Shown: piece after piece, positions 27,158-37,700 of the stretch | Layout: each line of letters starts with the position of its first letter | How positions within the stretch are numbered: position 1 is the first letter of the stretch | Source: Stentor roeselii | Taxonomy: Eukaryota; Ciliophora; Heterotrichea; Heterotrichida; Stentoridae | Length of the DNA: 64,000 bases | Assembly (NCBI GenBank): GCA_006503475.1 | Contig: RSEH01000107.1 | Location: forward strand, 1-64,000 | Reading direction: 5' to 3' | Position numbers and translations under genes: made by a program | Notes under the pieces: generated by a model | The model's input: only the letters and a program-made list of their open reading frames with translations | What the model was told of the DNA's origin: nothing | Database searches by the model: none

Positions 27158-27946
27158 CTACTTCTTCTGTTTAGCCTTGGGAGGCAAGTCCAAAGCCAAA
27201 TCAATCCTATTAAGTTCAGGCCAATATTTGGTAACAATCTGCTTGGGATGCAAGCAGTTATCATTCCTCGCCTTCCTTCCAAGTTCCTCCACCCTGGGTA
27301 AATAAACATCATAACTCCTGCAAAAATCCTGAATACATTCACTAAATTTCCTCACATTTTCCTCAGTTTCTTCTACAACTGTCTTTCCATTCATAATTTT
27401 TTGAACGTTTTTAGTGACTCTTTTCGAAGTTTTAACAATTTCCGTAGGTCCCATATTGCAGTTCTTGCAAATGTCTTTCGCTTTATCAGGGAAATCAACA
27501 GCTTCTTGAGCGAAATTTAGTATTTGAGGCTTTAAGTCAAGAAGTTGATCAGGAGCGTCGATGAGGACTTGCATAAGAGCTTCGAAGTCCTCGTAGACTT
27601 TGACTAAATCATGAGGAAGTCTGTTCTTGTCTAGCTTTAAATAAGGAGGATCATTGATTATTTTAAAGTCTAGGTTTTCTTTAATGTTTTCTTGATTTGC
27701 CTCGAAAATGTAAAGCATTGAGTATAGAGAATCGCTTAGTGTCCAGTTTAGAACTACGTGGCTAAAGGTCGACTTTTTGAATTTTTTTGTCCTTTTTCGG
27801 AGAGATTTCGAAAGTTCGTTTAGGGATTGGAGCGGACTGGCTATTGCTCGGAATAAATCGTCTATGTCGAAAACTCCTGTCCATTTTATGTTTAGCTTTA
27901 CTTTTGGTTTGTGAGCTGGTTGTTTGTTTGGTGTACAATTTCCCAT
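27158..27946 (-). CDS. Unknown helical protein with N-myristoylation-type start
   Basis: 262 residues starting MGNCTPNKQ. Gly2 followed by a small residue and Cys4 is the classic dual signal for myristoylation plus palmitoylation, predicting attachment to a membrane inner face. The body is all-helical (VFDIDDLFRAIASPLQSLNE, VYEDFEALMQVLIDAPDQLL) with a Cys pair in DICKNCNMGP. No recognised domain. Several ciliate membrane-associated proteins share this layout, but I cannot name a family. Followed by a short gap, then the large coiled-coil gene further left strand-wise upstream. Confidence 0.75.
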   Translation of the reverse strand: MGNCTPNKQPAHKPKVKLNIKWTGVFDIDDLFRAIASPLQSLNELSKSLRKRTKKFKKSTFSHVVLNWTLSDSLYSMLYIFEANQENIKENLDFKIINDPPYLKLDKNRLPHDLVKVYEDFEALMQVLIDAPDQLLDLKPQILNFAQEAVDFPDKAKDICKNCNMGPTEIVKTSKRVTKNVQKIMNGKTVVEETEENVRKFSECIQDFCRSYDVYLPRVEELGRKARNDNCLHPKQIVTKYWPELNRIDLALDLPPKAKQKK

Positions 27947-28285
27947 TATTATAATAATAATTCTTCAACAGGAAAAAACCTTAAATTTTCAGAAATTTAA
28001 ATAAATCCTTAAACACTTTTCTCAACTTTAATGAAATTCAATCCAATCTTTCATTATTAACGGAGTGTAACTATCATCAAGGTCCTAGTAATAAAAAAAT
28101 CCAAATAAAATTTATAAAATTTCCTCTCTCTAATCCTAATTTCTCAATTTCTAAAATTCCATCTCCATCCAAACCGATAAAAATCAAAACTTCATCCATA
28201 CCTTAAATTCACAAGAACTCCTCAAATAATAAAAGCTACACAAATATCAATTAATTAAATCTACCACTTCATCAATAAAATCTTC
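27947..28285. other. 340-nt AT-rich intergenic region
   Basis: No gene recognised. It separates the 3' end of the 1718-residue coiled-coil gene from the start of the myristoylated-type gene on the same strand. Confidence 0.5.
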
Positions 28286-31200
28286 TTATTTACTTATGAG
28301 TTTTTTCCCCCCTTTCCTCTGCACCTGAATCTTGTTAACTTCCTCAGTGGTGAAAACCATCAGTTTAAACAAAAGACTCACCAACTCTTCATAACTTTTA
28401 TCCACTTTTACCTTGATAATAAAGCTAATCCACACCTGCTTCAAATAAGCCACATTGATTCCCGCATTACTTTCAAGCTGATCTACTTTTTCCTGAGACT
28501 TCCTAAGTTGTTCCTTAAGCACAATAATTTGCTCTTGATGAAGAAGTAATGTTCTTTTTTTTTTCTCTATTTTTTTGTCTTTTATCGCAATTTCATTGAT
28601 TTTTGCTGAAAGTTCTTGGCTTAGTTGTTCAAAATTTTCTCCTTCTGCTAGTTTTATGTCGATTTTAGAGAGTTCAAGACCTGCATCGAAGATTTCTCCT
28701 CGGAAACTTTGAGAGAGTAAATCGAATTTGTTGTCTTCTGGGTGCACGCTTAGGTCAGGCTCTTCTATCATGTTGAGAAGGTCTCGAATGGATGAAAGAA
28801 TGCTGCCTTTGTATAGGTCTCCTAAAAGGACTTTGATTTCTTCAGGGTCTTCTGGGTCTTCGTTTAGGGTTATACCTGGAAGCTCGGATTCTTCTTTCCA
28901 GATTAGATTGCCGTCATCTGAATTAACCAAAGCCCATTTTTTCCCTCCATGTTTAATAACCCTCAACAACTTTGCAGGAGTAACATTAAGTTCATCAGTT
29001 AAAATAGACTTCTTATTCGAACTTGCATAATTAGAAGAAACTGATCCAGTCTTACTCCGAAGAGGAACAGGAAGAACGCTTTTCCCTTTATCAGAGCCTT
29101 CACTTTTCACAAAGATTTCTTTAACATCATCTCTATTCGTAATAAATCCAGGTTTTCCCAAACAATTTTCACATCGACTAACAGAAGACCTGCTATTAAA
29201 CTTTTCAATTTCTTTCTGAGAATCAATCAAAGCATTTTTCAAGTCTTCTTCAATTTTCACTTTCGATTCAAGTTTTAATCCAAGTACTTCAATTTCTTTA
29301 TCCTTTTCTTCTACTTTTTCTTTCATTTTTTTCGATTCATTTGAAAAGGAAACTTGAATTTCAAGGAGTCTCTGATTTTCAGAAGCGAAATTTTTACATT
29401 CTTTGAAGATTTTTTCATAGTCAAGTCGAAGTTTCTCTAAGTTTTGAATGTTTTTTTCAAGTTCTTTTGATTTTTCTTCAAGTTTTTTATGAAGGGTTTG
29501 ATTTTCTTCATGAGTTTTAAGAGATTCATGTTGGTTGAGTTTTAGTTTTTCTTTAAGGTCTTGAAAATCAAGGAGTTGTTGTTTTAAGTTATGAATTTCT
29601 TGAGTCAAGGCGTTGATTTGAAGGTTTTTATGATTTTCTGACTCTTTTTTATTTAGGTCTAAGTCCTGCAGGGCTTGCTGAAGGTTGTCGTTTTTTTCAG
29701 TCAATTTTATGATTTCCTGGATTTTTTCATTGATTTTCAAGTTGAATACTCCCAGGTCTTTCCCAAGTTGCTCAGTTTTTTTTAGAAGGTCGTCGTTTTG
29801 ACTTTTCAGGAGCTGGTTTGAATGGAAAAGTTCAGAATTTTCAGTTTTTAGGTTTTCAGAGAGTTTTTTAGAGTCTTCTAAAGCGAGGTCTAAGGTTTTT
29901 AAGGCTTTTCCTTGTGAAACTTCTGATTTACTGGACTCCCTGATTTTTTCAGTTAAGTTTTCGATGTTTCTTTGAAGTTCCCAAACTTTTGAACTGAGTT
30001 CTGAGCGACTTTTGACAAGTCCTTCGATTTCTTCGTCTCTTTTTGTGATTTCTTTGTTGAGTTCTTCATTTTTCATCTGGTTTTTTTGTATGTTGTTTGT
30101 GAGTCCAGCGTTTTTTTGCCGTAGTTCATCAGTTTTTCCTTTAAAATCAGAAAAAATCCTTTCGAAGTTTTTTATCTGATTAGGATTCATGATGAAATTT
30201 TTGAATTCTTCGTTTTTTTTAATTATAAAAGTTTTCAACTCGTTCAGGTCTTTTTTAACTTCAAAGATTTTCAAGTTTTTCAGACCAGTCATGATTTTTT
30301 TCAATGAATTCTTTAAAATGACTAAAGACTCTGACCTGCTTGACAAGGTCATTAAAATTTCTTCATTTTGCTTTGAAAGGTTCAAATATTTTTCCTTAGA
30401 AACAATTTCTTCCTTTTCCAAATCATCGACATGAACTTGAAGATTTTGAATATTTTTTTGAAAATTTTGAATGTTTTTTTGAAGGTTTTGATTTTCCTTT
30501 AAAAGATTTCTTTCTTTATCTTCCAGTTCTGAGTATTTCTCAAGTCTTTTTTCCAGGTCTTCGACGACCTTCTTGGAGTGTTTCAAGTCGAATTGAAGAG
30601 AGTTGATTGTTGACTCCAGGTTCGCGATTTGAACTTGCGACTCTGATAAAAACTCCGACCTTTGCTTTAAAAGAGAGTCTTTTATATGCAATTGGGACTC
30701 AAGTGACTTGAGAGATGATTTCAAAGAGTTCAACTCAAAAAGCTGCGAATTTTGAGTTGAAAGTTGTGACTCAAGTGAAGATATCTCGCATTTCAACGCT
30801 TCAGATGCTTCTAAAAGCGTTTTCTGGTCCTTTAGCTGGAATTTTAAAGACTGCAACTCGGACTTTAAAGCTTTTTCTGACTCTTGACTTTCGAAGAGTG
30901 ACTGTTCTAAACTTGCTAGTTTAGAATTTTGTTTAGAAAGTTGAGAACTGTTGGTTTTTAATGCTTCAGAAAGGGAAATTCTTGAGGTTTCAAGAGTTGT
31001 GTTTGAGGATTCAAGTGATTTTAACTTGGATTCTAGTGATTTGAGACGAGTTTCTAGTGATTTTGAAGTCGTTTCGCTTGAAAAAAGAGAAGATTCTAAG
31101 GAAGAGATTTCTTTTTCTTTAGAGAAAAGCTGGGATTGAAGGTCTTTTAGTTTTAATTGGCAAATTTCTAGATTTTTTTTTTGGTCTTCGATTTGAATAC

Positions 31201-33442
31201 GACTTATTTCTAGGTTTTTTTCGGACTCGCTTAGTTTTAAGGTAAGGTCTTCTTGTTTATAGGAGTTTTTTAGTTCTAGGTCTTTTGAAGAAAGCTGGGA
31301 AAGAGCTTCTGATAATTTTGATGAAAGAGTTTTTAGCTCTGATGACTGAAAAGTGGAGGTTTCTGAAAGTTTTTCAAGTTCTTGGAGTAGGAGGGACTCT
31401 TTTTGTTGGGATTCTTTTAATGATTTTTCGAGAGATTTTTTCGAGGTTTCGAGTTTTTTCTTGGCTTCTTCTAGAGTTCGAATAGCTTCTTCTTTAGTTT
31501 TTAAGGTTTTTTCAAGGTTTTTTATTGAAATCGAGGAATTTTTGTGATCTTTTTCTTGACTTTCCCAGAATTTTTTCTGTTTTTCCCAGGTTTTTTCAAG
31601 GTTTTCTTTTTTTTCTTTTTCAGTTTTTATCTCATTTATCCAGTTTTCGCTTTTTTTTTGCATTTCTTCAATTTTTTCTAATAATTTTTTTTCTTTGATT
31701 TCAGCTTCTCGTAGTAAATTTTCAAGATTTTCTAAGATTTCTTTATTTTTTTCAAGTTTTTGATTAAAAATCTTCTCATTTTCAACTAGTTGTTTATTTG
31801 ATTCCTGTAAAGTTTTGATATTTTCTTCTGAAATTTTGGCACTTTCAGCGTATTTCGCAGAAAAACTCATAATTTTCAGTTTATCTTCTTTAATTTTTTT
31901 TATTTTTCCTTTCAAGGCCTTATTTTTCTCGAAAATCGCTGAAAAATTGATTTTAGAGGAGTTGATTTCTGCTGTTAATTCGTCGATTGTTTGGTCTTTT
32001 TCTTTGATTTTTTCGCTGAGAACTTTTTTTCCTTCGTTGATGGTTTGGAGCATTTTTTCGAGTTTTTCTTTTTCATGGGAAAGTAAAAGATTTTGTAATT
32101 CGAAGTCTTTCGATTTTGTTTCTTTGAGTTCTTTATTTTCATCTGAGAGTGATTTGATTTTTCCTTGACTGTCCATCAGTTCTGATTCAATATTTTTCAC
32201 TTCTTCAATCAACTCAATGATTTTTTTATCTTTTTCATTATTTTCAAAGATCAGGTCTTTATTTGCTTGTTTTTCATTTCCTAAAGCCAACTCAACTAAT
32301 TCCTTCTCTTTTTCAAGAGTTTCAACATTTTTTTGCAGCTGGTCCACATCAAGGATAGAAATATGTGACCCGAATATGCTGAGATCAGGACTTTCATAAA
32401 CTTTACTCCTGGATTTATCAGCATTTTCTTGGTTTTTTCCCATTATTTTCATTTCAGCTCGAATATTTGATTCGATTAGATTTTTGGCGACTTTTTCGAA
32501 ACCTTGAAGTTTCAATTGAAGACTTTTGAGCTGTTCCTGTATTTCTTTCTTCTCAACATCATAAACATCCACCTTCCTTTCCCTAAGGGCACTCTTAGTC
32601 CCAACCGCCGTGGGGGGCAACACTTTATTTTTCCCTTTAATTTCCGCCGTACTTTCAAATCCCTTAACCGCAGAATGAACACTTGAATCTCGATAAGGTG
32701 CAGGTGAAGAAACCAAGCTTCTCGAGCTAATCATATTCTGTTGAGTGCTGATATTCGAGGCAGGTTTTTCAGGAGTTTTCTTTCGATTCACATCATTTCG
32801 ACAATCAGTAGACTCCCTGATTTTCCTAATCAATAAATTTTTCTCAGTCTTGCACTGTTTATACTTTTCCTTATACAACACCCACCGATTATCAGACCTC
32901 ATCAAAGTATCTTCAAAGGCCTTATCAAGTTCTTTAATCTTACGAATAGAGTTCTTCACAGCAGACTGAACAAAATTCTCATAAGTGAACAAACTTTGCC
33001 AAATTTCCGCCGTAAGTGACTTATGCGTTTCTTTAACCCTTGCTTTGAGTTTTTCAGGAAAAGTGAACATTCGAAAGAGCTGCTCTTGGGTCGTTTGAAC
33101 TGTTTCTGAGACATTCGACATCACTTCTTTTATCAGACTTCCGTTTTCAAGACGTGTCAAAAGGTCCATCAGGTGCTTTGAGTCTTTCGCTGATGCGAAA
33201 CTTTGAAGGTCGGGGGTAAGGCAGTAAGAAGAACTGCATTCTGAAAAGAAATCTCGAGCTTCGCTTGTGATTTTGTCGGACTTGAGAAGGTTTGAACATT
33301 TTTCAACGAAATTTAAGTATTTTTCTTCTAGCTTTTGAAGCTTTTGTTGTAAGACTTGAACTGGGTCTGGCTGTTGGTCCATGAATGCATGGTGCTTTGA
33401 AGGGGGACAGCTGATTATTGGCGAATTCGGCTGTTTTTTCAT
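28286..33442 (-). CDS. Giant coiled-coil protein (1718 aa)
   Basis: An N-terminal helical domain (about 20-215, with LEEKYLNFVEKCSNLLKSD and ARVKETHKSLTAEIWQSLF) is followed by a basic linker and then nearly continuous heptad-repeat coiled coil from about residue 300 to 1415. A CENC motif lies near 1424, and a C-terminal folded part contains LLRVIKHGGKKWALVNSDDG, an acidic PEDPEEIKVLLGDLY stretch and a last coiled coil. The architecture (folded ends on a very long rod) is that of tethers or fibre proteins such as golgins, centrosomal or kinetochore rods; sequence alone does not decide. No transmembrane helix. Only 28 nt separate it from the gene before it on the same strand. Confidence 0.88.
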   Translation of the reverse strand: MKKQPNSPIISCPPSKHHAFMDQQPDPVQVLQQKLQKLEEKYLNFVEKCSNLLKSDKITSEARDFFSECSSSYCLTPDLQSFASAKDSKHLMDLLTRLENGSLIKEVMSNVSETVQTTQEQLFRMFTFPEKLKARVKETHKSLTAEIWQSLFTYENFVQSAVKNSIRKIKELDKAFEDTLMRSDNRWVLYKEKYKQCKTEKNLLIRKIRESTDCRNDVNRKKTPEKPASNISTQQNMISSRSLVSSPAPYRDSSVHSAVKGFESTAEIKGKNKVLPPTAVGTKSALRERKVDVYDVEKKEIQEQLKSLQLKLQGFEKVAKNLIESNIRAEMKIMGKNQENADKSRSKVYESPDLSIFGSHISILDVDQLQKNVETLEKEKELVELALGNEKQANKDLIFENNEKDKKIIELIEEVKNIESELMDSQGKIKSLSDENKELKETKSKDFELQNLLLSHEKEKLEKMLQTINEGKKVLSEKIKEKDQTIDELTAEINSSKINFSAIFEKNKALKGKIKKIKEDKLKIMSFSAKYAESAKISEENIKTLQESNKQLVENEKIFNQKLEKNKEILENLENLLREAEIKEKKLLEKIEEMQKKSENWINEIKTEKEKKENLEKTWEKQKKFWESQEKDHKNSSISIKNLEKTLKTKEEAIRTLEEAKKKLETSKKSLEKSLKESQQKESLLLQELEKLSETSTFQSSELKTLSSKLSEALSQLSSKDLELKNSYKQEDLTLKLSESEKNLEISRIQIEDQKKNLEICQLKLKDLQSQLFSKEKEISSLESSLFSSETTSKSLETRLKSLESKLKSLESSNTTLETSRISLSEALKTNSSQLSKQNSKLASLEQSLFESQESEKALKSELQSLKFQLKDQKTLLEASEALKCEISSLESQLSTQNSQLFELNSLKSSLKSLESQLHIKDSLLKQRSEFLSESQVQIANLESTINSLQFDLKHSKKVVEDLEKRLEKYSELEDKERNLLKENQNLQKNIQNFQKNIQNLQVHVDDLEKEEIVSKEKYLNLSKQNEEILMTLSSRSESLVILKNSLKKIMTGLKNLKIFEVKKDLNELKTFIIKKNEEFKNFIMNPNQIKNFERIFSDFKGKTDELRQKNAGLTNNIQKNQMKNEELNKEITKRDEEIEGLVKSRSELSSKVWELQRNIENLTEKIRESSKSEVSQGKALKTLDLALEDSKKLSENLKTENSELFHSNQLLKSQNDDLLKKTEQLGKDLGVFNLKINEKIQEIIKLTEKNDNLQQALQDLDLNKKESENHKNLQINALTQEIHNLKQQLLDFQDLKEKLKLNQHESLKTHEENQTLHKKLEEKSKELEKNIQNLEKLRLDYEKIFKECKNFASENQRLLEIQVSFSNESKKMKEKVEEKDKEIEVLGLKLESKVKIEEDLKNALIDSQKEIEKFNSRSSVSRCENCLGKPGFITNRDDVKEIFVKSEGSDKGKSVLPVPLRSKTGSVSSNYASSNKKSILTDELNVTPAKLLRVIKHGGKKWALVNSDDGNLIWKEESELPGITLNEDPEDPEEIKVLLGDLYKGSILSSIRDLLNMIEEPDLSVHPEDNKFDLLSQSFRGEIFDAGLELSKIDIKLAEGENFEQLSQELSAKINEIAIKDKKIEKKKRTLLLHQEQIIVLKEQLRKSQEKVDQLESNAGINVAYLKQVWISFIIKVKVDKSYEELVSLLFKLMVFTTEEVNKIQVQRKGGKKLISK

Positions 33443-33470
33443 GTTTTATTGAAGATTAGGAATGGATTGG

Positions 33471-33974
33471 TCAAAGACTTTTAGTTTTAGTTTTGATGTT
33501 CATTAGAGTTTCTAGGATTTTTAGGATCATGTAACATTTTGCCTTGTTTTTTATTTTTGAGTCTGTTGGACAGTCATCATCATATTGGTCATTCTTCATC
33601 CTATCATCCAGATCATCCTTAACAAAACCTCTAAAAACCCTTTTTTCAGAAAGAAGTTTAAACTTTTCAAGTTTGCTCGTCAAAGGGTTAACCAATTCAA
33701 TATATTCAACTTTTTTAACTTTTTTTTTTAATTTCTGTGTTTTTTCTTCTCTTCTTTTGCAAGTCGAATTAAACTCAGGTGTTTTGCTAAAGTTTTTAGA
33801 AAAAGATCCGCGCAAATTTTTATTAAGCAGATCTTTCAAGTCCTCTTCAGAGATTTTCACTTTTTTTTCAGTTTTTTCAAGACTTCTCTCAACAATTTCA
33901 TTATCTTCATTAAATTTAGTCTCAAATTGTGTAGAAGGTTGTGTTTTTTTGTTCTCTTGTAAAACTTTAGACAT
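33471..33974 (-). CDS. Unknown charged protein
   Basis: 167 residues, very rich in Lys and Glu. The N-terminal half is acidic/basic disordered (VERSLEKTEKKVKISEEDLK). A middle part, YIELVNPLTSKLEKFKLLSE and KRVFRGFVKDDLDDRM, looks conserved and may fold. The end is a basic helix. No family recognised. Its stop lies 28 nt before the ATG of the giant coiled-coil gene, so the two are a tight same-strand pair. Confidence 0.6.
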   Translation of the reverse strand: MSKVLQENKKTQPSTQFETKFNEDNEIVERSLEKTEKKVKISEEDLKDLLNKNLRGSFSKNFSKTPEFNSTCKRREEKTQKLKKKVKKVEYIELVNPLTSKLEKFKLLSEKRVFRGFVKDDLDDRMKNDQYDDDCPTDSKIKNKAKCYMILKILETLMNIKTKTKSL

Positions 33975-34212
33975 TTTTATGCAAGTTTTTAACTTGGACT
34001 TTTCAGTTCAAATCAAAGACTCAATTATTTCGTAATTTTTCCAAAAGACCTTATTTCACTAAAAAATTATTTAAGTTATATTCTTTGTAATATTTTAATT
34101 GAATCAAAAATCTAAGAATTTCTTGAATAAAGCGACTTTCACCTCATTTATGAACTTCTGAATCTGAGATAGGTAATTTTCCATTTTTCGAAAAATGACG
34201 AAGTTCTCATAA

Positions 34213-34533
34213 ATGGACGTCAAAAATTCAAAAACCAAGTTGCTAACAAGGCGGATTTCTGCAACCAGGAAGCTTGATTCACTCAACATTGATCATAATT
34301 ATAAAAACAGGTTTAAAATCAGAAGGAAAATGCACTGCTTGAGTCCTCGGAATTTACCTAAGACTGATAGTCGAAGAGGTTCAGATGAAAAAGGACAGAA
34401 TCAGCAGAAAATTGAAAAAATTAAAGAACAGAGAGACTTTGATGATTTGATTTTTGATGAGGAGGAGAATTTTAAAGAGTTTTTGTTTTATTTGAGTGTC
34501 ACAATTGAGAGCTCTGGGGATAATACTAACTAA
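34213..34533 (+). CDS. Small unknown protein
   Basis: 106 residues: basic, disordered N-terminal half (KTKLLTRRISATRKLDSL) and an acidic C-terminal helix (DFDDLIFDEEENFKEFLFYL). The start is ATAAATG, like several neighbours. No family recognised. It is divergent from the small gene at 33974. A minus-strand 61-codon frame overlaps its start, but this strand is longer and better composed. Confidence 0.5.
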   Translation: MDVKNSKTKLLTRRISATRKLDSLNIDHNYKNRFKIRRKMHCLSPRNLPKTDSRRGSDEKGQNQQKIEKIKEQRDFDDLIFDEEENFKEFLFYLSVTIESSGDNTN

Positions 34534-34757
34534 TAAATTATTGTAAGCCTTGCATGAATGGACTAAATTAATATAAATTATTTTTTCAGTATTGTTAGTT
34601 TTGAATAGGTGAGTGAAGTGGTTTTGTTTAATTTAGATTTTTTGGAATAGTGAAGGATTTGTTTCTGATAAAATTTGGATTTTTTAGTATTTTCGTTTGT
34701 TTATTTGGAGTGATTTGGGTTGAAAGATGGATTTAATGGATTATTAGAACTATTACT

Positions 34758-37700
34758 CTAAAAGCTCCTCTTTAGTTCTTTATAAGTATGCATCAGATTC
34801 ATCGACTCGTAAAATTGAATGTTTTTATCTAAATTTCTGCAAAAGATGGTAAAAATCTCATCTCTATTACTTTTCGATTCAATTTTTTCGATTATCTGTT
34901 TTATCTCGATGGCTTCATCAAGACTTAAAAAATCCATTAAAAACTCTAGAATTTTATTGAAATATTGACTATTCTGACCTAATTCTTTTAGATATTGAAT
35001 CAAAATCAATCTTTTTCTCGGATTAGTCATCTCAAAAATTACTTGTTCCTTTAAAATATTCTTCCTATAAGCTTTTGCAGTTAATTTCGCAAAAATTTCA
35101 AAATCTTCATTTCTTTGAATTGAATTCTGAATGATATTAAAATTTTTCCCAAAGAAACGATTAAAAATTTTTTCATTTTCAGGATTTTCAAGTAGTTCAA
35201 AAAAGTATTTAAAACTTGTTGGCTGTAAAGGATACAAAATATTTTTTCCAATGTTTTCTAAATTTGATGAAGTATTTGATAAAATAATCTCTGCTATTTC
35301 CTCAAAGTTTTTATTTTTTCCTTTGATATTACACAAAACATTTAGAATTTCTGTAAAATCATGGAATATCAAGTTATAAGATTTTAGTTCAAGGCAGATT
35401 TTCTTGAAAAGATCGAAGAATCCTGGAAAGTCTTGAATGTAGTTCAATAGAATATAAAAACATTGAACGATTTCTAGGTTTTTAATTGATATAAAATTCT
35501 CTAAAATTTCGAAGAAATTCAAAGAAAAATAGTTAAAAATCAAAATTTGGTAATTTTTTTCAGTTAGACATTGTTGGAGCTCGATTTTGATCTCTTCAAA
35601 TCTTTCACTCTCATCATTAAATACAGCGAATTTAAACAAATAGTTCATAAAAAAATCATCGAATTTCTTTTTTCTCAGCACTCCCAATGCAAAGACAATG
35701 AATTCCTTACTAATAAACCTCGAAAAAATCACTTTTTTCGAGTTTTTTCTTAAAATCTTAGCTAATCTTGAATCAATTAAATGCGAGACTTTTTCATATT
35801 TAGTATTTCGAGAGTACAAAATGAGGTAAGGTGTTGCTAACTTGTTATTATTGAAAAAATTCCCAGAACATTGGATCCAGTTTTTAAAGTTCAAGTCCTT
35901 CTCATTAAAATTTTTTACTGAAGAGTCATCAAACAAGACCCAATCCTCATCTTGTCTTGCCAAACAAACATAATGACCTTCCTGGGCATTTCCGATATGA
36001 ACAACAACTCCAACTAACTTCAAATTAACTCCAATAAAGCAAATCTCCTCAGGAATGCAGCATTGGTCATAAACTTTCACTACTCTCTCTTCAACCGCAT
36101 CAAAAGTAAACCGATTCAAACTAATTAAAAAATAATCCGGGACAAGTTTAAATTTTTTTTCAAAGATTTTCTGACTTTTTGCACAGCAGTTGAATTCAAA
36201 GCCAGTTTTTTTATCTTGTAAATAATTTTCTAAGCACATTTCCAGTGATTGAGCAGTGATATTAATCGGTAAATAAGAGTACTTCAAGATTTTCACATCA
36301 TTTTTTTGACAACTTCTGCAAGTAACAACTTCTTCAAATTCAACCTGAAAAGAATTCAAAGCATTAACCATGTTATTTTCCAAAGTATCGAAAATTGAAT
36401 TAAGCAGTTCACTTGCATCCATTTGTTCAAAAGGATGAATGTCTCTTCCTAAAATTTTAAAATTCTTCATAAAGTACTTCGACCTAACAGGCGATATCCA
36501 AGAAAACCTAAGTTTAAGGAAAATAAATTGAAGACTTTTCAAGTTCTCATCATTTGAACGACTTGCTAGGACCTGGTCAACAAGTTTTTCATTTAAGTAA
36601 AGAAATTGTAGAATAGAGTTAATGTAGCAGGTGCTTCCGAAGTTAAATAAACCGATTGGGTTAATAGAAAGTAAAGACTTCGATTTAAGATGACTTGATT
36701 TAAAATCATTGTAATTTTCAATGACTGTCTCAAAATCAGCGAAAATTTTAGAAGTGAGAATTGAAAACTTGTCGTATTTTAGAATCAGGTTATAAGCTTC
36801 TGAAAGTGTTGAAGGGTGTTTGAATTTTTCTCGCTCGTAATGGTCTTGTTGAAAAAGCCATTTGTTTAGGTAGCAAATGAGCTGGTCACAACTTTCTCTT
36901 TCTTCTATCAGGTCCAAGCAGGTCAGATGATTGCTGAAGTCTCTCATTGTAAATAAAGGCTCTTGGTATTCATCGATGCAAGAAATGATTTTTTGCTTTA
37001 ACCGCTTGTTCAGATCGGAATTGAAAGAAAATAAATTAAAAGCTTTTAAAATCTCTTTGAAATGTTCACAGTCAATGATTTTTAAAAGGTTTGCCTCGAT
37101 ATAGTCACTAAGTCTTTTCAAATAAGTGAAATTTTGACTTTCAGACATTCGAGTTACCAGGTCGGATATCAATTCATTTATTCTTTCACTGAAAAAAAGC
37201 TCTTTCGACACCAAAAAGTTTCCTTGAAACTCTGTGGCAGTATCAAGGTAATGACATAAGTGCTCCACGCTGAATATTTTAAATTGAATTAAAATTTTTA
37301 AAGATGATTCACTTTTGACAAGTTCTGAATTTTTACTTTTCGCAAGAATTAAAAAACTCTCGTAAAGTTCAGCTGGGTACTTTATCATTGTGTTTTTTTC
37401 TGAAGATCTTTTTTTCATGATAAATTTGAAGTTAAGTTGGTGCATTAAGGGAAAGGTTACCATTTTCTTGAAAATTTCTTGAAAGTCTTCGTAATCTTCT
37501 AGTTTTAAGTTGTTGAAAAAACTTTTTAATTTAGAAAGAATTGTGTTTGGGGTTGAATCGTTTCCAGATTCCTGCTGGATGAACCTTGCAAGATACTTTT
37601 TATGCTTTTCTTGTAAAATGCTTAATAAAACATTATCATTCGGTGTGTAGATATTTTTATGAATTTTTCCTTCTCCAGTGTAGTTCAAGTCAAGTTTTTT

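Noticed and set aside
34104-34289. 61-codon minus-strand frame over the start of the small gene at 34213
   Set aside because: Shorter than the opposite frame and without a recognisable feature; both could be chance, but only one is likely real.
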